Notes: a model not told the origin generated them from the letters alone. DNA of 64,000 nt from Chrysomallon squamiferum (GCA_012295275.1 CM022673.1:13227788-13291787), one strand, 5' to 3'; counted from the stretch's first letter, positions 35,046 to 48,584 are shown. Made by a program: numbers and translations.

Positions 35046-36129
35046 AACCATCAGTTTAAGTAGGTTTTTTTTTTTTTACATATTTTACTGTCATCCCTTG
35101 TATAACAACATGGCTACCACTATAATCATCATTTACAAACAGTCACATTTAGTAATAATACATTCTGTGTATTAAATACAGTAATAGTTTATATACAATA
35201 GTAATAGGTTCATTAAGTTACATAACGTCTTCAGGTATTAAATAATAAATTGTGTTATGTGTTTTTAAATAATACAGCAGAACAATTTTAATATTTGTAG
35301 AAGTGACTAGAAAATAGATAATATATTTTTTAATGAAAAAATTTAATTTTTAATGCATCATCGTATTTATAAAAAATGAATCAGAAAAATATTTTGCAAA
35401 TGCAAATATTTTCATAGTAATTTCATTATATCATATAAATCTCTGAGAAATGTATTTTCTAGAATGGGAAAAAAATGTTACAAAAGATTTTTCATTAAGT
35501 CTATGAATGACAACAGTTTTTAAAAAATAAAAGTATTTTACTAAGGAAACAAAAAATTAAAAATGTTTCAAAACAGAAAATCAATAAATGATTAATGTAA
35601 CATGTTTACAGCAGGGGCTGTTATTTATAAAGGTAGGAAGTATCACTGAAGACAATGTAAGATAAGATAATAAAAGCCTATTTAAAACGATTGTAAAAGA
35701 TATCAGTCAAACGAAGAAGAATAGAAAGTGGATTTTAAAAGATTTTAAAAAGAAAAAGAAATAAAGAAACAACAGAAGAAAAAAAAAAAAGAAAAAATAA
35801 AAACAATTTCAAATTAAAAACTGAAGAACGGAGGAAAAAGTAAAAAGAAAAAACAACTTTTAAAAAAGAAAAAGATAATAATGAAATAAAATATGGATTA
35901 AAAAAAATATTTCAGAAACATAAGAATATATCATCTTTTGTTTGCCTATCTTTTAAATCTATTTTCATTCAATCTTTTTCACTAATGTTAATGAAATTTC
36001 ATCTTCATTTTTTATACATGATGAATATTTTTTGAAATTTAATATCACAGGCGTGATAACTACACAAAATATTTTAAAATGTACAAGAATTTAATGAAAT
36101 TTCTTCCTATAACTCGAATCTTCACATCA
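35046..36129. other. AT-rich non-coding sequence
   Basis: Highly AT-rich with A-runs at 35760-35910. No gene seen. Confidence 0.6.
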
Positions 36130-36600
36130 CAGTTCTAACTAAACATGCAATAACCGGCATGCTGACAATTCCATTCCTAAATAACAGGTTATAAAACACA
36201 TGTTAACTTAGCCATGCAACCATAACCTGACCCCACATCGCCGTTTTAAAACAAATAAACACGTAATTACAGTTTGTTCCTCTAATTTGACTTCTGCACT
36301 GCTCCCGAAGCCAAAGGTCACATGTCCCCGTCTCATTTTACTTTACGACCTCCAGAATCATCCTGCACAATGCTGACTTAATTTTCTTTCATCTTGTTTC
36401 TTTGTAAAATGTGTTTGTCATGCTCCCTGTGAAAGGAAAATAAGCCAATTCCTCTATAAAAGCCATCATCAGGATGACCAGCCAGATTTATTTCTCTGGG
36501 GAGCCGAGTTTGATGGTGGCTGTAAAGTAATGACAATGACATTGTCACAGATTATTTCTAAATTGGCTCCATTCTATGGAGCATCGTGGAGTACAAGGTG
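36130..36600. promoter_or_regulatory. Candidate conserved non-coding element with SOX-type palindrome
   Basis: About 470 bp of balanced, non-repetitive sequence. At 36531-36547 it contains TGACAATG-A-CATTGTCA, a perfect inverted repeat with ACAATG/CATTGT SOX cores. Nearby are GCCAAAGGTCACATG (36312, nuclear-receptor-like AGGTCA), TGACTTAATTTTC (about 36374) and ATAAGCCAATTCC (about 36439). No open frame. Regulatory role is inference. Confidence 0.4.
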
Positions 36601-36639
36601 ATATGTTGTGTCTGCATCATTACTGCAAGCATAGTGTGC

Positions 36640-37825
36640 ATTGCTAGTCTATACATATAACTACAGACGCTGTACATTACCAGTCTGTACATTTAACTAC
36701 ACTGTACAAATGTCTGTACACATAACTACACTGTACAAATGTCTGTACATGTAACTACACTCTACATTACCAGTTTGTACACATAACTACAGACACTGTA
36801 CATTACCAGTCTGTACAGTCACTATACATTTAAGTCTGTACACATAACTACGCTGTATTACCAGTCTGTACATTTAACTACACTGACACTGTACAGTCTG
36901 TCACTAGTCTGTAGACGCTACATAACTCTGTACATTTAACTACACTGTATATTACAGTCTGTACACATAACTACAGATGCTGTACATTACCAGTCTGTAC
37001 ATGTAACTACACTCTACATTACTAGTCTATACACATAACTACAGATGCTGAACATTACCAGTCTGTACATTTAACTACACTCTACATTACAGTCTGTTCA
37101 CATAACTACAGACGCTGTACATTACCAGTATGTACATTTAACTACACTGTACATTACAGTCTGTACACATAACTACAGATGCTGAACATTACCAGTCTGT
37201 ACATTTAACTACACTGTACATTACAGTCTGTACACATAACTACAGACGCTGTACATTACCAGTCTGTACATTTAACTACACTGTACATTACTAGTCTATA
37301 CACATAACTACAGATGCTGAACATTACCAGTCTGTACATTTAACTACACTGTACATTACAGTCTGTACATGTAACTACACACATTACAAGTCTGTATACA
37401 TAACTACACTGTACATTACCAGTTTGTACATATAACTACAGACAGACACTGTACATTACCAGTCTATACATTTAACTACACGGTACATTACCAGTCTGTA
37501 CATGTAACTACAGACACTGTACATCACCAGTCTGTACACATAACTACAGTCACGCTGAACATTACTAGTCTGTACACATAACTACAGACATTGTACATTA
37601 CCAATCTGTACACATAATTACACTGTACATCACCAGTCTGTATAAATAACTTCAGTTACACTGAACATTACTAGTCTGTACACATAACTACAGACATTGT
37701 ACATTACCAATCTGTACACATAACTTGACATTGTACATTACCAGTCTGTACACATAATTACACTGTACATATAACTACACACACTGTATATTACTAGTCT
37801 GTATATATAACTTCAGACACTAAAC
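36640..37825. repeat. Large minisatellite with 67-bp higher-order unit
   Basis: About 1.2 kb built from two related 32-35 bp monomers: CATTACCAGTCTGTACATTT then AACTACACTGTA, and CATTACAGTCTGTACACATA then ACTACAGATGCTGAA. In the centre the pair repeats with great regularity (GCTG anchors at 37047, 37114, 37181, 37248, 37316). The flanks are more irregular, as expected when array edges decay. Confidence 0.95.
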
Positions 37826-38429
37826 ATTACCAGATATAAAATAAAATAAACACCATTCCTTTGCATCTTTGTATCCTACATTTTATTACCTTATTTGTTT
37901 ATTTTTTTCAAACAAAAAAGCTCTTCTGGTTAATGTAAGAAAACATTTTCCCCATTATCCTAACTATTTCAAAAAATCTAACTGCATTTTATACTAATGT
38001 TGATGTTACATGCAACTGAGAATGGTTTGTTTTTTTTTTTTTTTGTAATTTTTCTTTTTAAATATTTAAAAAAAAAAAACTTTGCAAAAATGTATGTCCA
38101 TAATGTTGTCACACAAGTTGATTTTGTTAAAATTTAAAGGTTTTCTGGTATTTTCCGATGTACATTAAGCTGTGTTAGTTTCACCATAGTGTTAAGTTTC
38201 AGGGATTATTGGTGTCTGTTTAGCTATGTGATTTATTTAGTACAATTACAAGGTTGACCAAAAAGCAAAGAGTAAATACAAAGAGAGAAACTAATCCGAT
38301 GCCCATCCTAAAAACAATTGTTTACTGTAATCGTATCACTGTTTTAAAAGTGGGTGGTGGATTTAAAAGTGGTTTTTTCATGATTTTTAAGTGTATTCAT
38401 TACTTGATTTGGCATCTTTTTGTTCAGAG
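37826..38429. other. AT-rich non-coding sequence
   Basis: No gene recognised. A 94-codon plus frame (38254-38538) runs into the next repeat and has no known domain. Confidence 0.5.
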
Positions 38430-38800
38430 GTTAAGTATAATTTTGTTTATTCACAACTGTTTTGCTCAAGAATTTTGCTTTTGTTTTTTAAATCTGGTTT
38501 TATTAAAGGCTGAATACCACCCTTTATTTTGGAGTTAAATATATTTCCAGGGAAATATTTTTATTGTGAAGTCCAATAATCATGGGCTAACCTCAACCAT
38601 ATTTTTTATTCAGGCGGTTAAATACAATTGGTTTTATTCAAGGGTTAAACAAATTTTTATTCGAAGGTTAAACTACAGTTGGGTTTTTTAATTTAGGTGT
38701 TAAATATAGCTGTTTTTATTCATGGGTTAATTACAGCTATGTTCAGACAGTGGCTGAAAGTTTTTGTTTAGGGCTAAATAAAATTGCTTTGTGAAGGGGT
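38430..38800. repeat. Diverged GGTTAAAT repeat, unit about 35-40 bp
   Basis: AGGTTAAGTATAATTTTGTT (38428), GCGGTTAAATACAATTGG (38612), GGGTTAAACAAATTTTTATT, AGGTTAAACTACAGTTGGG, AGGTGTTAAATATAGCTG and GGGTTAATTACAGCTATG follow one another with TTTATTCA between. Confidence 0.65.
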
Positions 38801-38984
38801 TAACCAAGGCTACCGAGTGAATGAAAGATATGCGGAGATATTGAGTGACAGTAGGAGTATGTTAATAATGTGACACGTGTGTTCTATTTATACATCTCAC
38901 AGCTGTTGGAAGGTATTCCGTGTTTTACATGTATTAAATACTCATTTCTACACACTGCTTAGTGTACATAGTCACAGACTCCTT

Positions 38985-39165
38985 TCATAACTTATTATTA
39001 TTATTATTGTCATTGCTGTTGTTGTTATTTTTACTGTAGTTATTATTATCGTCATCGTCATCATTACTGTTATGTTATCATTATGTTATTATAATCATTA
39101 TTATGTTGTTATTATTATTGCTATTATTAATGTTATTGTTATTATTATTATTATTATTATTATAC
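38985..39165. repeat. Imperfect (ATT)n array
   Basis: ATT triplets with GTT, ATC and GTC interruptions over about 180 bp. Confidence 0.85.
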
Positions 39166-39309
39166 TCTAAAATAATCTGAAACATACACGCATATACCTT
39201 TTTCCATTAAAAAAAATCTAATCATGCTTAAACTGAACATTAATAAAAAAAAAAATAAAAATAAATAAAAATTACTCCATCTTTATCTATCCGCCTCATA
39301 ACATAAAAA

Positions 39310-39311
<2 letters not shown>

Positions 39312-39345
<34 letters not shown>
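39312..39345. repeat. Poly(A) tract
   Basis: Run of 34 A. Confidence 0.9.
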
Positions 39346-39350
<5 letters not shown>

Positions 39351-39954
39351 TAAATCAGTCTTCTTTTTTAAAAGAGGTTACTACTTCCGTTATTAAAAAC
39401 AATCATGGATAACAGAAACAACGATATTTCGTTAAGCGTGTCTTTGTCACAAAATAAATATTGACAAAAATCGAAGGTGATAACTCTGGGCCTAATCAGT
39501 CCATTACTAAACACTTTCCCGTTTGTTACCAGTCGCCAGTCAGTTTTTAACAGTCACTGCCTCGTCACTTCTCAATATCAATGTTTGGATTTCTTTCAGC
39601 GGTTATCGTTTATCGGTTTTTCATTTGACACTTAAATTTATGATATTTCGATCCAACTGATTTGATGTGTCAAGGACCAACTGTTATGTCCGGTCTGTGT
39701 AAATATTTCCTTATAAATTTCGATTTTATTTTATTTCTTTTGTTTTCTTTCTGTATTTTTTTTTACCTATATATAAAAGATTCTTTATTTCTCTGTCAGT
39801 TCTTTTTTTCCGTTTCTTTTTTTCTTTCTTTTCTTTTTATTCCTTCCTGTAGAATGATTTTTTTTCTTATTTTTTCCTTTCTTTTTTGTTTTATGAACCA
39901 CTAGGAAATATGTCCATGTGTGTGTATGTATGTATGTGTATGCCTATATGTATG

Positions 39955-39991
<37 letters not shown>

Positions 39992-40878
39992 GCATGTATG
40001 TTTTATATGTATTGTCTATGTGTGTGTGTGTATGTGTAAATATATATCAGTCCACCTACCTGAATTTTAATTCATTTTAAAAAATATGTGTCTCTGTCTA
40101 TCTGTTTATCTGTTTATATGTGCCTGTGTTTATATGCCAGTATTTACACATCCACATCTATAAAAACAAATTTTACATCTAAATTAAACTGAAAATAGTC
40201 TAGAAATTATTTAATTTGCCACAATTTTTCCAGTGAACAAAACAGTGTTTGAAAGTTCTAGGTAACCTCTTGAATGAAGGAAAAACTATGTACGTCATTA
40301 AATACTTCCATTATACGTTTTTATTTACTTTTTATTTTATTCAGAATGGGAATTTCTTCAACTTGCTTCGCTAATTACTTTCATTATATATTTTATTACT
40401 GTTTTTACTGTGTAAATATTATTTGTTGTACTTGATTATAAAGCACACACACTCATTACTCGGGTATTTCAGAGAGATGTCAGATACCAAATATAGATCA
40501 CGTGCAGTGGGTAGTAAATACAGAAAAAAAAACATGGGTGTGTTGGTTTGATAACATTCAACTTTCTGGTTTCATTACATGGAAAGAATGATTGTTTCTT
40601 TGAAGATATTTCTGTAAAGATGTAATTTCATAAAGGAACATGGTTTTCGGTGTGTTTATGTTCTGATGAGAATGCTGATAAGTGAGGGTGTGAAATATTC
40701 TGAGTTTTTGTAATATTTTAAATTACTTTAAGAACAGATTGAAAATTATTTTAAGATTTAATGGAAGAATGAATAAATTTGTGAAATAAAGAAAAGAATG
40801 AATTATATGCACTTTTCAAAAGATGGGGAAAAAAAAAAACTGAACTAATAACCTGTCATTTCATAGCCAAATACTCTT

Positions 40879-40880
<2 letters not shown>
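39346..40880. other. Non-coding sequence
   Basis: A non-repetitive patch at 39380-39660, then T-rich (39730-39890) and TGTA/(CA)n/(TA)n low complexity at 39915-40050. No gene supported. Confidence 0.5.

Positions 40881-40881
<1 letters not shown>

Positions 40882-40926
<45 letters not shown>
40882..40926. repeat. (CT)n microsatellite followed by (AT)n
   Basis: About 22 CT units, then AT to 40938. Confidence 0.95.
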
Positions 40927-40939
<13 letters not shown>

Positions 40940-40940
40940 A

Positions 40941-41000
40941 AAAATGTGTCTGACTGTTTCTGTCTGTCTATACATATATATATATAGACAGACACATTTT
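40941..41000. repeat. Inverted repeat (12-bp perfect arms)
   Basis: AAAATGTGTCTG at 40941-40952 pairs with CAGACACATTTT at 40989-41000. The 36-bp interior contains TCTGTCTGTCTATA and (AT)n and can add inner pairing. Could be a small foldback element or a microsatellite by-product. Confidence 0.6.
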
Positions 41001-41324
41001 ATTTCTACCCACATCAAAAACAATGCTAGTACAGCAATAAACAGTTACATTATAATTATAATATTCTTCCATAATTTATGTCACGAGTACAGTCTAAAAT
41101 AACCAGTGCTTATTAACCCAGTGTTGTGACAAAACTCAAGTATTTCATGGGGTGGAATACACACATTACAAAGATGATTAGTAACTGGAGAAGTAAAAAG
41201 AATTGTTCACTGATGTATCTCATGACTTTTTTGTTGTCAGATTCCACAGCTGAATATTTCTATTAATTCCACGCGGGCCACATAATGGCCACAGATTGGA
41301 GAGAAGTGCATTGTAAGCTAGGGG

Positions 41325-41860
41325 CTAATCCAATGAATTTTTAAACTGGGAGTATTATAACAATAGTCACACACTGTATCAGTCAGTAGAACAGTGTGTA
41401 GCAATGGTTAACTGTGATCCAATGAATATTAAACAAGGATTTTGTGTCTTTGAAAAAAAAAAAAAAAAAAAAAAAGATTTTGTGATCTGTTTAGATTTAT
41501 GTTCTACGATTCTTAACTGATAAACATCAAATGAATACTAAATTAGGAATTTGGGTCTTTTTGAAAAAGTTTGTGGTGCTGGTTTGGATGTTAGTTTGGA
41601 TTAAGCCATAAAAGAAATATGAATACTTGACTGGAACAGTTGGTCTCTGAAAAATGATTATATGAGTGTCTGTTTAGATATATGGCCTAAGTCTGCTATT
41701 CTCACAGTTAAAAACAACATCATTGATATTATTAGGGATATTTGGCCTTTCAGAAGAAGGTTAATTTACAAAACCTATATTAATATAAACTGGGGCATTA
41801 AAAAAAAAAGGTCATGTTTAAGAAAGGTTATGGTTTGTTTAGATACATACATACATATAC
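41325..41860. repeat. Diverged tandem repeat, unit about 90-105 bp
   Basis: AATGAAT(A/T)(T/C)TAAA...GGGTCTTTGAAAAA and TGTTTAGAT blocks recur at about 41332, 41421, 41529 and 41617, fading to 41850. A 25-bp poly(A) interrupts the second unit (41454-41475). Confidence 0.6.
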
Positions 41861-42999
41861 ATACATAGATCCAAACGTGTACATACATTTTAATACATAA
41901 TACATACATGCAAAGCTATGAATATACATATATATAAAATGTACTTAAATGGCCACACATGTCTATATTCAAAGCATATTTACACACACACATGTACACC
42001 AACATGCACAGTCACACAGATAATATATATAACGTAGTAACACACACACACACACACATTTTGTCAAAGAATTAGGGTGTCATGTTTAAAAGTGTCAGTT
42101 GTGTTCCTGTGTTTTGTTAAAGAATTAAGGTCAGATGTAAATTCTGTTAAACACACCTCAACTGGTTTCCACACTCCTCAGAAACTCAGAGCCCAGGTTC
42201 TGCGCCAGCCATGTTTCCACTTCAGTGAATCACAAAGCCAAAAGTTTCTGCTGAATTTCAGAAATTTGTCAAAATAAAATTGCCAGTGACAAAGTTGATT
42301 AGCAAAATACCAGGAAAGGTGAAATGATTTCTACTGGAATAATGAATAATATTTGACACTTTCTGATAATTACAGGCTTATACAACATTGCTAATGGTAT
42401 AGTATTTGTTTTTTCATTGTTGTTGTTCTATAATTTTTTTTTTTTTTTATTTATTTATTTATTTATTTATTTTTTTTATTCTGATTTAGAACAATAAACA
42501 TATATTTTAGGAAATTATCATTTTATAATTAAAGCATGCTTTGGTTAATAAGATATTATTATGAGAGAAATCTGGTACACATTTTAAAAGGAATTTTCAT
42601 CAACTGAAATAGATCTTTTATATTCACCCACCCATATAGAGCACAGCACATACCAGGACAATTAATATATATTTTTAGTGAGCACAAATGAGGCACTGAT
42701 GAAGTTTGTTAACATCAAAAAATGACACGAGCATGTTACCACTGAACTACATTTGGTCGTTAGCCTCAGCTGAAATTTACCCCATTTTTATAAAGTGTTG
42801 GGATGTTGTTAACCATTTATTCATGTGTTAAAAACAACCCTGAACCACTTGGCCACCTGAAGCTGGAGTCCAAAGAGAGAGTGAGAGATGAATGAGTGTG
42901 TGGCTGGGAGACAGATGTAAAGTGGCTTTTCTTCATTTGGCTTGTCTAACACGGATTAAGTGTCTCTGACACTGTGACAGAGCATCGTGAATCACGTAT
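41861..42999. other. Non-coding sequence
   Basis: TACA/CACA low complexity 41840-42060, (TTTA)n at 42449-42470, and a balanced patch at 42790-42990. A 66-codon plus frame (42077-42277) has no recognisable domain. Confidence 0.45.
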
Positions 43000-43460
43000 G
43001 CACAAAACCCGTTAGATATTCACAACTCATCTAAACAAAAATACATCTTTACATACACAAAACTCATTAGATATTCACAACTCATTTAAACACAAATACA
43101 TCTTTACATACACAAAACTCATTAGATATTCACAACTCATCTAAACACAAATACATCTTTACATACACAAAACTCATTTATATTCAACCCATCTAACAAA
43201 TACATCTTTACATAAACAAGACTCATTTTATATTCATTTTTCATTCTCATTCACTAAAAACAAATACATCTTTAACTAGGAAGTATAAATGTATAAAGTT
43301 ATTGATATTCATAACTCATCTAAACACAAAAGAATCTTTACAATGACAAAACTAGTTAGATATTAACAACTCATTTAAACACAAATACATTTTAAATACA
43401 CTAAAACAACAACTAGATATTCATGTAAAAATTATTTAAACACAAATGGTTCTTTTTGAA
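43000..43460. repeat. 55-bp minisatellite, about eight copies
   Basis: CATCTTTACATACACAAAAC followed by TCATTAGATATTCACAACTC and ATCTAAACACAAATA recurs at 55-bp steps (CATCTTT at 43044, 43099, 43154, 43203), then decays to about 43460. Confidence 0.9.
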
Positions 43461-43539
43461 AAGAACAAAACTCATTAGATATTATTCAGCATAAAGTTAA
43501 AAACAAAAACTGGTTCAATTTGAAAATATAAAACAATGA

Positions 43540-44195
43540 CAAGGAAAAATTCATTTATTATTTTTAACCCATTACATACATTTTGACTTGAACTAAAAAA
43601 TGAAAGGAATATTTTAAAAGTATAAAGTTATTTTTCACTATACCACTGGTTCACTGTGAAAATAAATAATGCTATAACTAGGAAGTATACAGTATGTATA
43701 AAGTTATTTATACTATAACTGGTTCATTTTGAAAAGAACTAAAACAATGACTGAGAAGTATACAGTATGTATAAAGTTATTTATACCATAACTGGTTCAT
43801 TTTGAAAAGAACTAAAACAACAATCTAGGAAGTATACAGTATGTATAAAGTTATTTATACCATAACGGTTCATTTTGAAAAGAACTAAAACTGACTAGAA
43901 AGTATTCAGTATGTATAGAGTTATTTATACCATAACTGGTTCATTTTGAAAAGAACTAAAACAGTGACTGGGAAGTATATAGAATGTATAAAGTTATTTA
44001 TACCATAACTGGTTCATTTTGACAAGGAAGTATACAGTATGTATAAAGTTATTTATACCATAACTGGTTCATTTTGAAAAGAACTAAAACAACAGCTTGA
44101 AAGTATACAGTATGTATAAAGTTATTTATACTATAACTGGTTCATTTTGAAAAGAACTAAAACAATGAAGGGAAGTATATAGAATGTATTGGGTG
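43540..44195. repeat. 72-bp minisatellite, about eight copies
   Basis: Unit contains GTATACAGTATGTATAAAGT, TATTTATACCATAACTGGTT and CATTTTGAAAAGAACTAAAA. AGTATAC anchors lie near 43684, 43757, 43831, 43901, 43973, 44029, 44102 and 44173. One unit (43973-44029) lacks about 16 bp. It abuts the 55-bp array but has a different unit. Confidence 0.95.
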
Positions 44196-44199
44196 ATAT

Positions 44200-45584
44200 A
44201 TTCACACCAGCTGGGGTGCACTTTACATCAGATCTAAGACAACTTCTCACCAGGAGTTTACACAGCCATCAATGCCGAGTCTAAGCTGTATGTCTCGAAA
44301 GGATTAAAACTGAAAAATAAACACCAGGCACAAAAGACTGAGGTCAAAGTATCTGCAATTCAAGACTCTCTGCCACGGTTTTGGTTTCAACTACCAAGAC
44401 ACAGACAACATCGTCACAACAACATCGCGTTCCCATCTAGTGTCCGTGTTTATTTTCCATAAAGCTAATCTTTTGTTAACACCCCAACCCCGAAACAATC
44501 CCAGACTGTTACTGGAGAAAACATATCCACTTTCTCAGGTATCTCTTGTTGTTTTTATATTGTCTGGAATACATGTATCTAGAGGATTATGGGGAAAAAA
44601 GAAGAATTTTTTTTTTTATGTATAAAATGATTTGTTATGTTAAAAAGTCAAAAGTAATTACAAAATGATCAGATTTTTGAAAGTTATGTAGTCCGCTCTG
44701 TTAACATTTAAAAAGTGATTTCAAAATGATGAGATTTTTTATACATGATTCAGCCTCATATAAATTTAATAAAAGCATCATCAAATTATTAGGATTAACC
44801 CCCAAAAATATTTTACACCAAAGATAAATAAAAAAAATTTCTTTCTTTTTTCTTTTTTGTTACAAATTTCCAAACGGTCAATATGTAAAGATTGCGTTTC
44901 ACTATCATATAATTAAATAATGCATCTTGTTAACAGAAGAAAAAAAAAAAGTCTTTGAAAATATTCTCAGCCTTGCAGATTACATATCTGCTCCATCTTA
45001 TCTTCATCCTGTTAAGAGGATTAGAGCTGGGAATGGTATTAGAGCAGGCAATGGTATTAGTGACTTCGATGCATTGGAGTCTGTGACGGTATTAGAGGCC
45101 GCAAACAGCATGAGTGTTTGCTTGGTGACAGAAGAACAGTGATACAGAAATCTATCTGAGTGAGCGCTGTGACAGTTGTCGACTTAGTTCACGCTGTCGA
45201 GATGGGGAAGTTGTAGTGTACATGGTCCCTGACCCACACCAGCTTGCTTGCCGATGTCCCCCATATTCTCCGTTAAACCCAGTTACAAATGTTTCCTTGT
45301 AATCACTTGTACAATCACAGGTACAGTGTTTTTATTCATTGCAAATTCACAATTTTTTTTGTACTCACTTTAACAGAAATACAGTATCCTTTTCCTTATA
45401 ATTATACAATTACAATTACAATATTCTGTTTTTCCATCTAGTCACTAAAAACAATTAGAAATATAATTCTTTAAATTCATTTTTTTTTTTTTTAAATAAA
45501 TGTATTTTGAAATATTTTCTTACATAAATACTTACAAATATATTCTAGAGTTTGTTGTAACCTATTTACAATATTTACATTATT
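44200..45584. other. Non-coding sequence
   Basis: Balanced, non-repetitive patches at 44200-44590 and 44970-45290. A 71-codon plus frame at 44927-45142 holds a short internal duplication (RAGNGIRAGNGI) and no known domain. No splice or start evidence supports a gene. Confidence 0.4.
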
Positions 45585-45960
45585 ATCATTACTAGACATA
45601 TTAACTATATTATCATTAGATGACATTATCATTAGGAAACATTTATTATATTATCACTAGTCACATATATATCAACATTAAGTGATGTATTGTCATCATG
45701 TGAAACCTTGCTATATTATCATCAGATAATATCTTTACTGCATTATCATTAGCTGATACATTTACAGTATAATCAGAAGGTGAAAATTTACTTTATTATC
45801 ATTAGATAATATATTTACTATATTATCATTAGCTGACAGATTTATCATATTATATTTATCATATTATCATTAGATATTATATTTACTATATTAGCATTAG
45901 CTGACACATTTATCATATTATCATATTTACCATATTATAATTAATTAGGTGAAGTATTTA
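45585..45960. repeat. Diverged ATTATCATTAG repeat, unit about 30 bp
   Basis: TTATCATTAG followed by (C/A)TGA(C/T)A and (A/T)TTTA(C/T)(C/T)ATA recurs more than ten times (for example 45593, 45632, 45718, 45743, 45797, 45821). Confidence 0.8.
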
Positions 45961-46599
45961 TCATGTCACTTTACTTTGTTATTTGTTTGCTATGCGAGCA
46001 CTGAGTAACACAATTATCATAATACAACCTGTTCAACATGTTTTCTATCACCAGCTAATATATTTAGTTTCTATTATGATAATTGATATATTTGCATGTT
46101 ATCATTAAATTTATCCTCGAATTACCTCCCTGTGTTATGTTTATGTGTTATTTCACAGTAGTGTATTGTTCTTTCTTATTAAATATTAATTATTATTACA
46201 CCTGCGAGTGATAGATAACACAGAGTTAAAAAAATGTGTAAATCATTCTCTTAAAAAGTGCCAGTGAAAAAAATTCATGCTTTTGAAAAATATATTATTA
46301 CTTCTTTTTTTTTTTTATCTTCAAATCAAATATATCATTTCAAACCTCAGTCTGACAGATAAAAAAAAATTGAAGAAAAAAGAATTTTAAATAAACCTTT
46401 TTTTTTTTTTTTTTTTTTTAAAAGAGAAGCAAAAACAATTTTTTTTTAATTCAGTCTGTTACTTATGACATTTTGCATTAAAATTTAATTAATATGCTAA
46501 TTTTGTTCTGATAATATTATTATCAAAACTCTTGTGTTCACTATTGATTAACTGGATTTGTCAGTTTGTGTGACATCACTGTACTCACATAAAAAAAAG

Positions 46600-46960
46600 A
46601 AAGATTTTAAAACAATGACATTACAATAATATTTGACATTAAGATACATATTACCAAATTGACATGAAAATAATTATTACTGCACTGACATTAAAAATGT
46701 ATCACATTGACATTAAAAATACATATCACTACAGTAACATGAAAATATCTACTACCATACTGACATTAAAATACATATTACCACATTGACATTAAAAATA
46801 CATATTACTACATTGACATTAAAATATATACTACCATATAGACATTAAAAATAGATATTACCACATTGATATTAAAAATACATATTAACACACAGACATT
46901 AAAACAGACATTAATTACTACATTGATATTAAAAATACATATTAACACACAGCCATATCA
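46600..46960. repeat. GACATTAAAATACATATTAC repeat, unit about 32 bp
   Basis: GACATTAAAA(A)TACATATTA(C) with CACATT or TACATT spacers, about ten copies between 46635 and 46955. Source of an I/T/N-rich plus-strand frame. Confidence 0.85.
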
Positions 46961-48584
46961 AAAGTGTTCACATCAGTCTGATTTGTATTATATCCCACCA
47001 AACCAACAGATATATTCCATAAAATTTTTTAAAAAAATTCAATTTAACAGTGCACACTGAACCCTTCCTGACTTACCAGTAGTATTTTACTTTATGTAAA
47101 TGACATGGATTTTATTTTTCTCAGCAAAACGTCCCAGAGAAAGGTATGTGTCAACTAGGCAAGTTGAACTTCAGAACCATATTTTGTAAAGGTAATAAAG
47201 TTTAGATAGAAAAGAATTAAAAATTAAAAATTAATATAAATGGGAACAGAACAAAGTACCCAAAGTACAATACTCAACTTTCATTTTGTGAATTAAAAAT
47301 TCAAAGATAATGTATGTGTCAAAAATAAATACATTTTTTTATTTGTGTTTTTTTAAAAACTAAAACATAGTGTTAAAGAACAACAAAACTTTAAATCCTG
47401 TGGTGTTAAAAATAATGTATAATGATGGGTGTCAAAAATTCTGCTTTAAAAACAGACCAAAAAAAAAAAAAAAAAAAAATCAAAACCTCTTTTATTTAAA
47501 ATGACAAAAATATTTTTAAAAAAAAAAAATTAGATTTCACTAAAAGAAAACAAGAAAAAAAATGTTTTAATTCTAAATAATATGGATAGCAACAACAGAA
47601 TTTTTTTTATAAAAAATGATCAAATTATTGTTGTTGTTTTGTTGTTGCTGTCATAATAAAATTTTAATTAAAAAAATTGTAAATATTAATGTTACTCAAG
47701 GTAAAACTATTTAAGAACATGATAATACTTCGTATATAAAACAATACTAAACCTTGTAACCATATATTAATAATGAGTACTATTAAAACACTATACAGCT
47801 GTATATTATTGCATTATTAATGCTGTTAATGACTTTTGTGTTACAGAATATTTTTCAGCAAAACGTTTAACCTGTAAAATATATTATAATAAAAACGGCA
47901 AAAATTAAAAGCGATAGAAACACAAATTCAATAACTACACTCCACATATGTCACATTCTACTGAATTACTTAATAAAATAGCCTTTACTTGACTTTATAT
48001 TTTGACAGTTTCCTCAGATTTTATGAGATACGTTATTTAGGATACTAATAGATTTTCACATAGCTCAGAAGTAATATTGCTTATAAAAACATCTAGATAT
48101 GGTTATAAAAGTTTTAATGTAATTAATATAAACTTTTTGACAAATATATCATTTTGAATAGTAATTCTTTTGACGAAAATTATTATTATTTTTTTTTTTT
48201 TTTTTTTCCTCTTTTTAAAATTAATACTGGTAACTTATTAAAATATTTTAATGTATTCGTTATATTTAGACATTATTTATGTTAATGGATTCAGTAAACT
48301 GATTTTTAGCAGATCTACATGCAGAAATATTTTAGTTGAAATAAATATTTTTATTCTGAATCCTAACAGTTTTTGTTTTATTTATTCATTATGTATTACA
48401 TTCAATATATATCTGTTTAAAATAATATCCATTTAAATATTAGTAAATTCAGACTAAAAAAAATTAAACCTTTCTTCTCTCTATCATTCAATCATTTTCT
48501 CACTCTCTCTATCCTGTCTTATCTCCCACACTCTTGTGTGCTATCTCTCACTCTTTCTCTCTCTCTTTTCATTTTCCTATGAAC
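46961..48584. other. AT-rich non-coding sequence
   Basis: Poly(A) at 47459-47479, poly(T) at 48189-48207, CT-rich 48475-48570. No gene seen. Confidence 0.6.

Noticed and set aside
43000-44195. CRISPR-like regular repeats
   Set aside because: Units are contiguous tandem repeats without unique spacers, in eukaryotic-type sequence.
44927-45142. 71-codon plus frame with internal RAGNGI duplication
   Set aside because: Short duplication within unique DNA; no domain or start and splice context supporting a gene.
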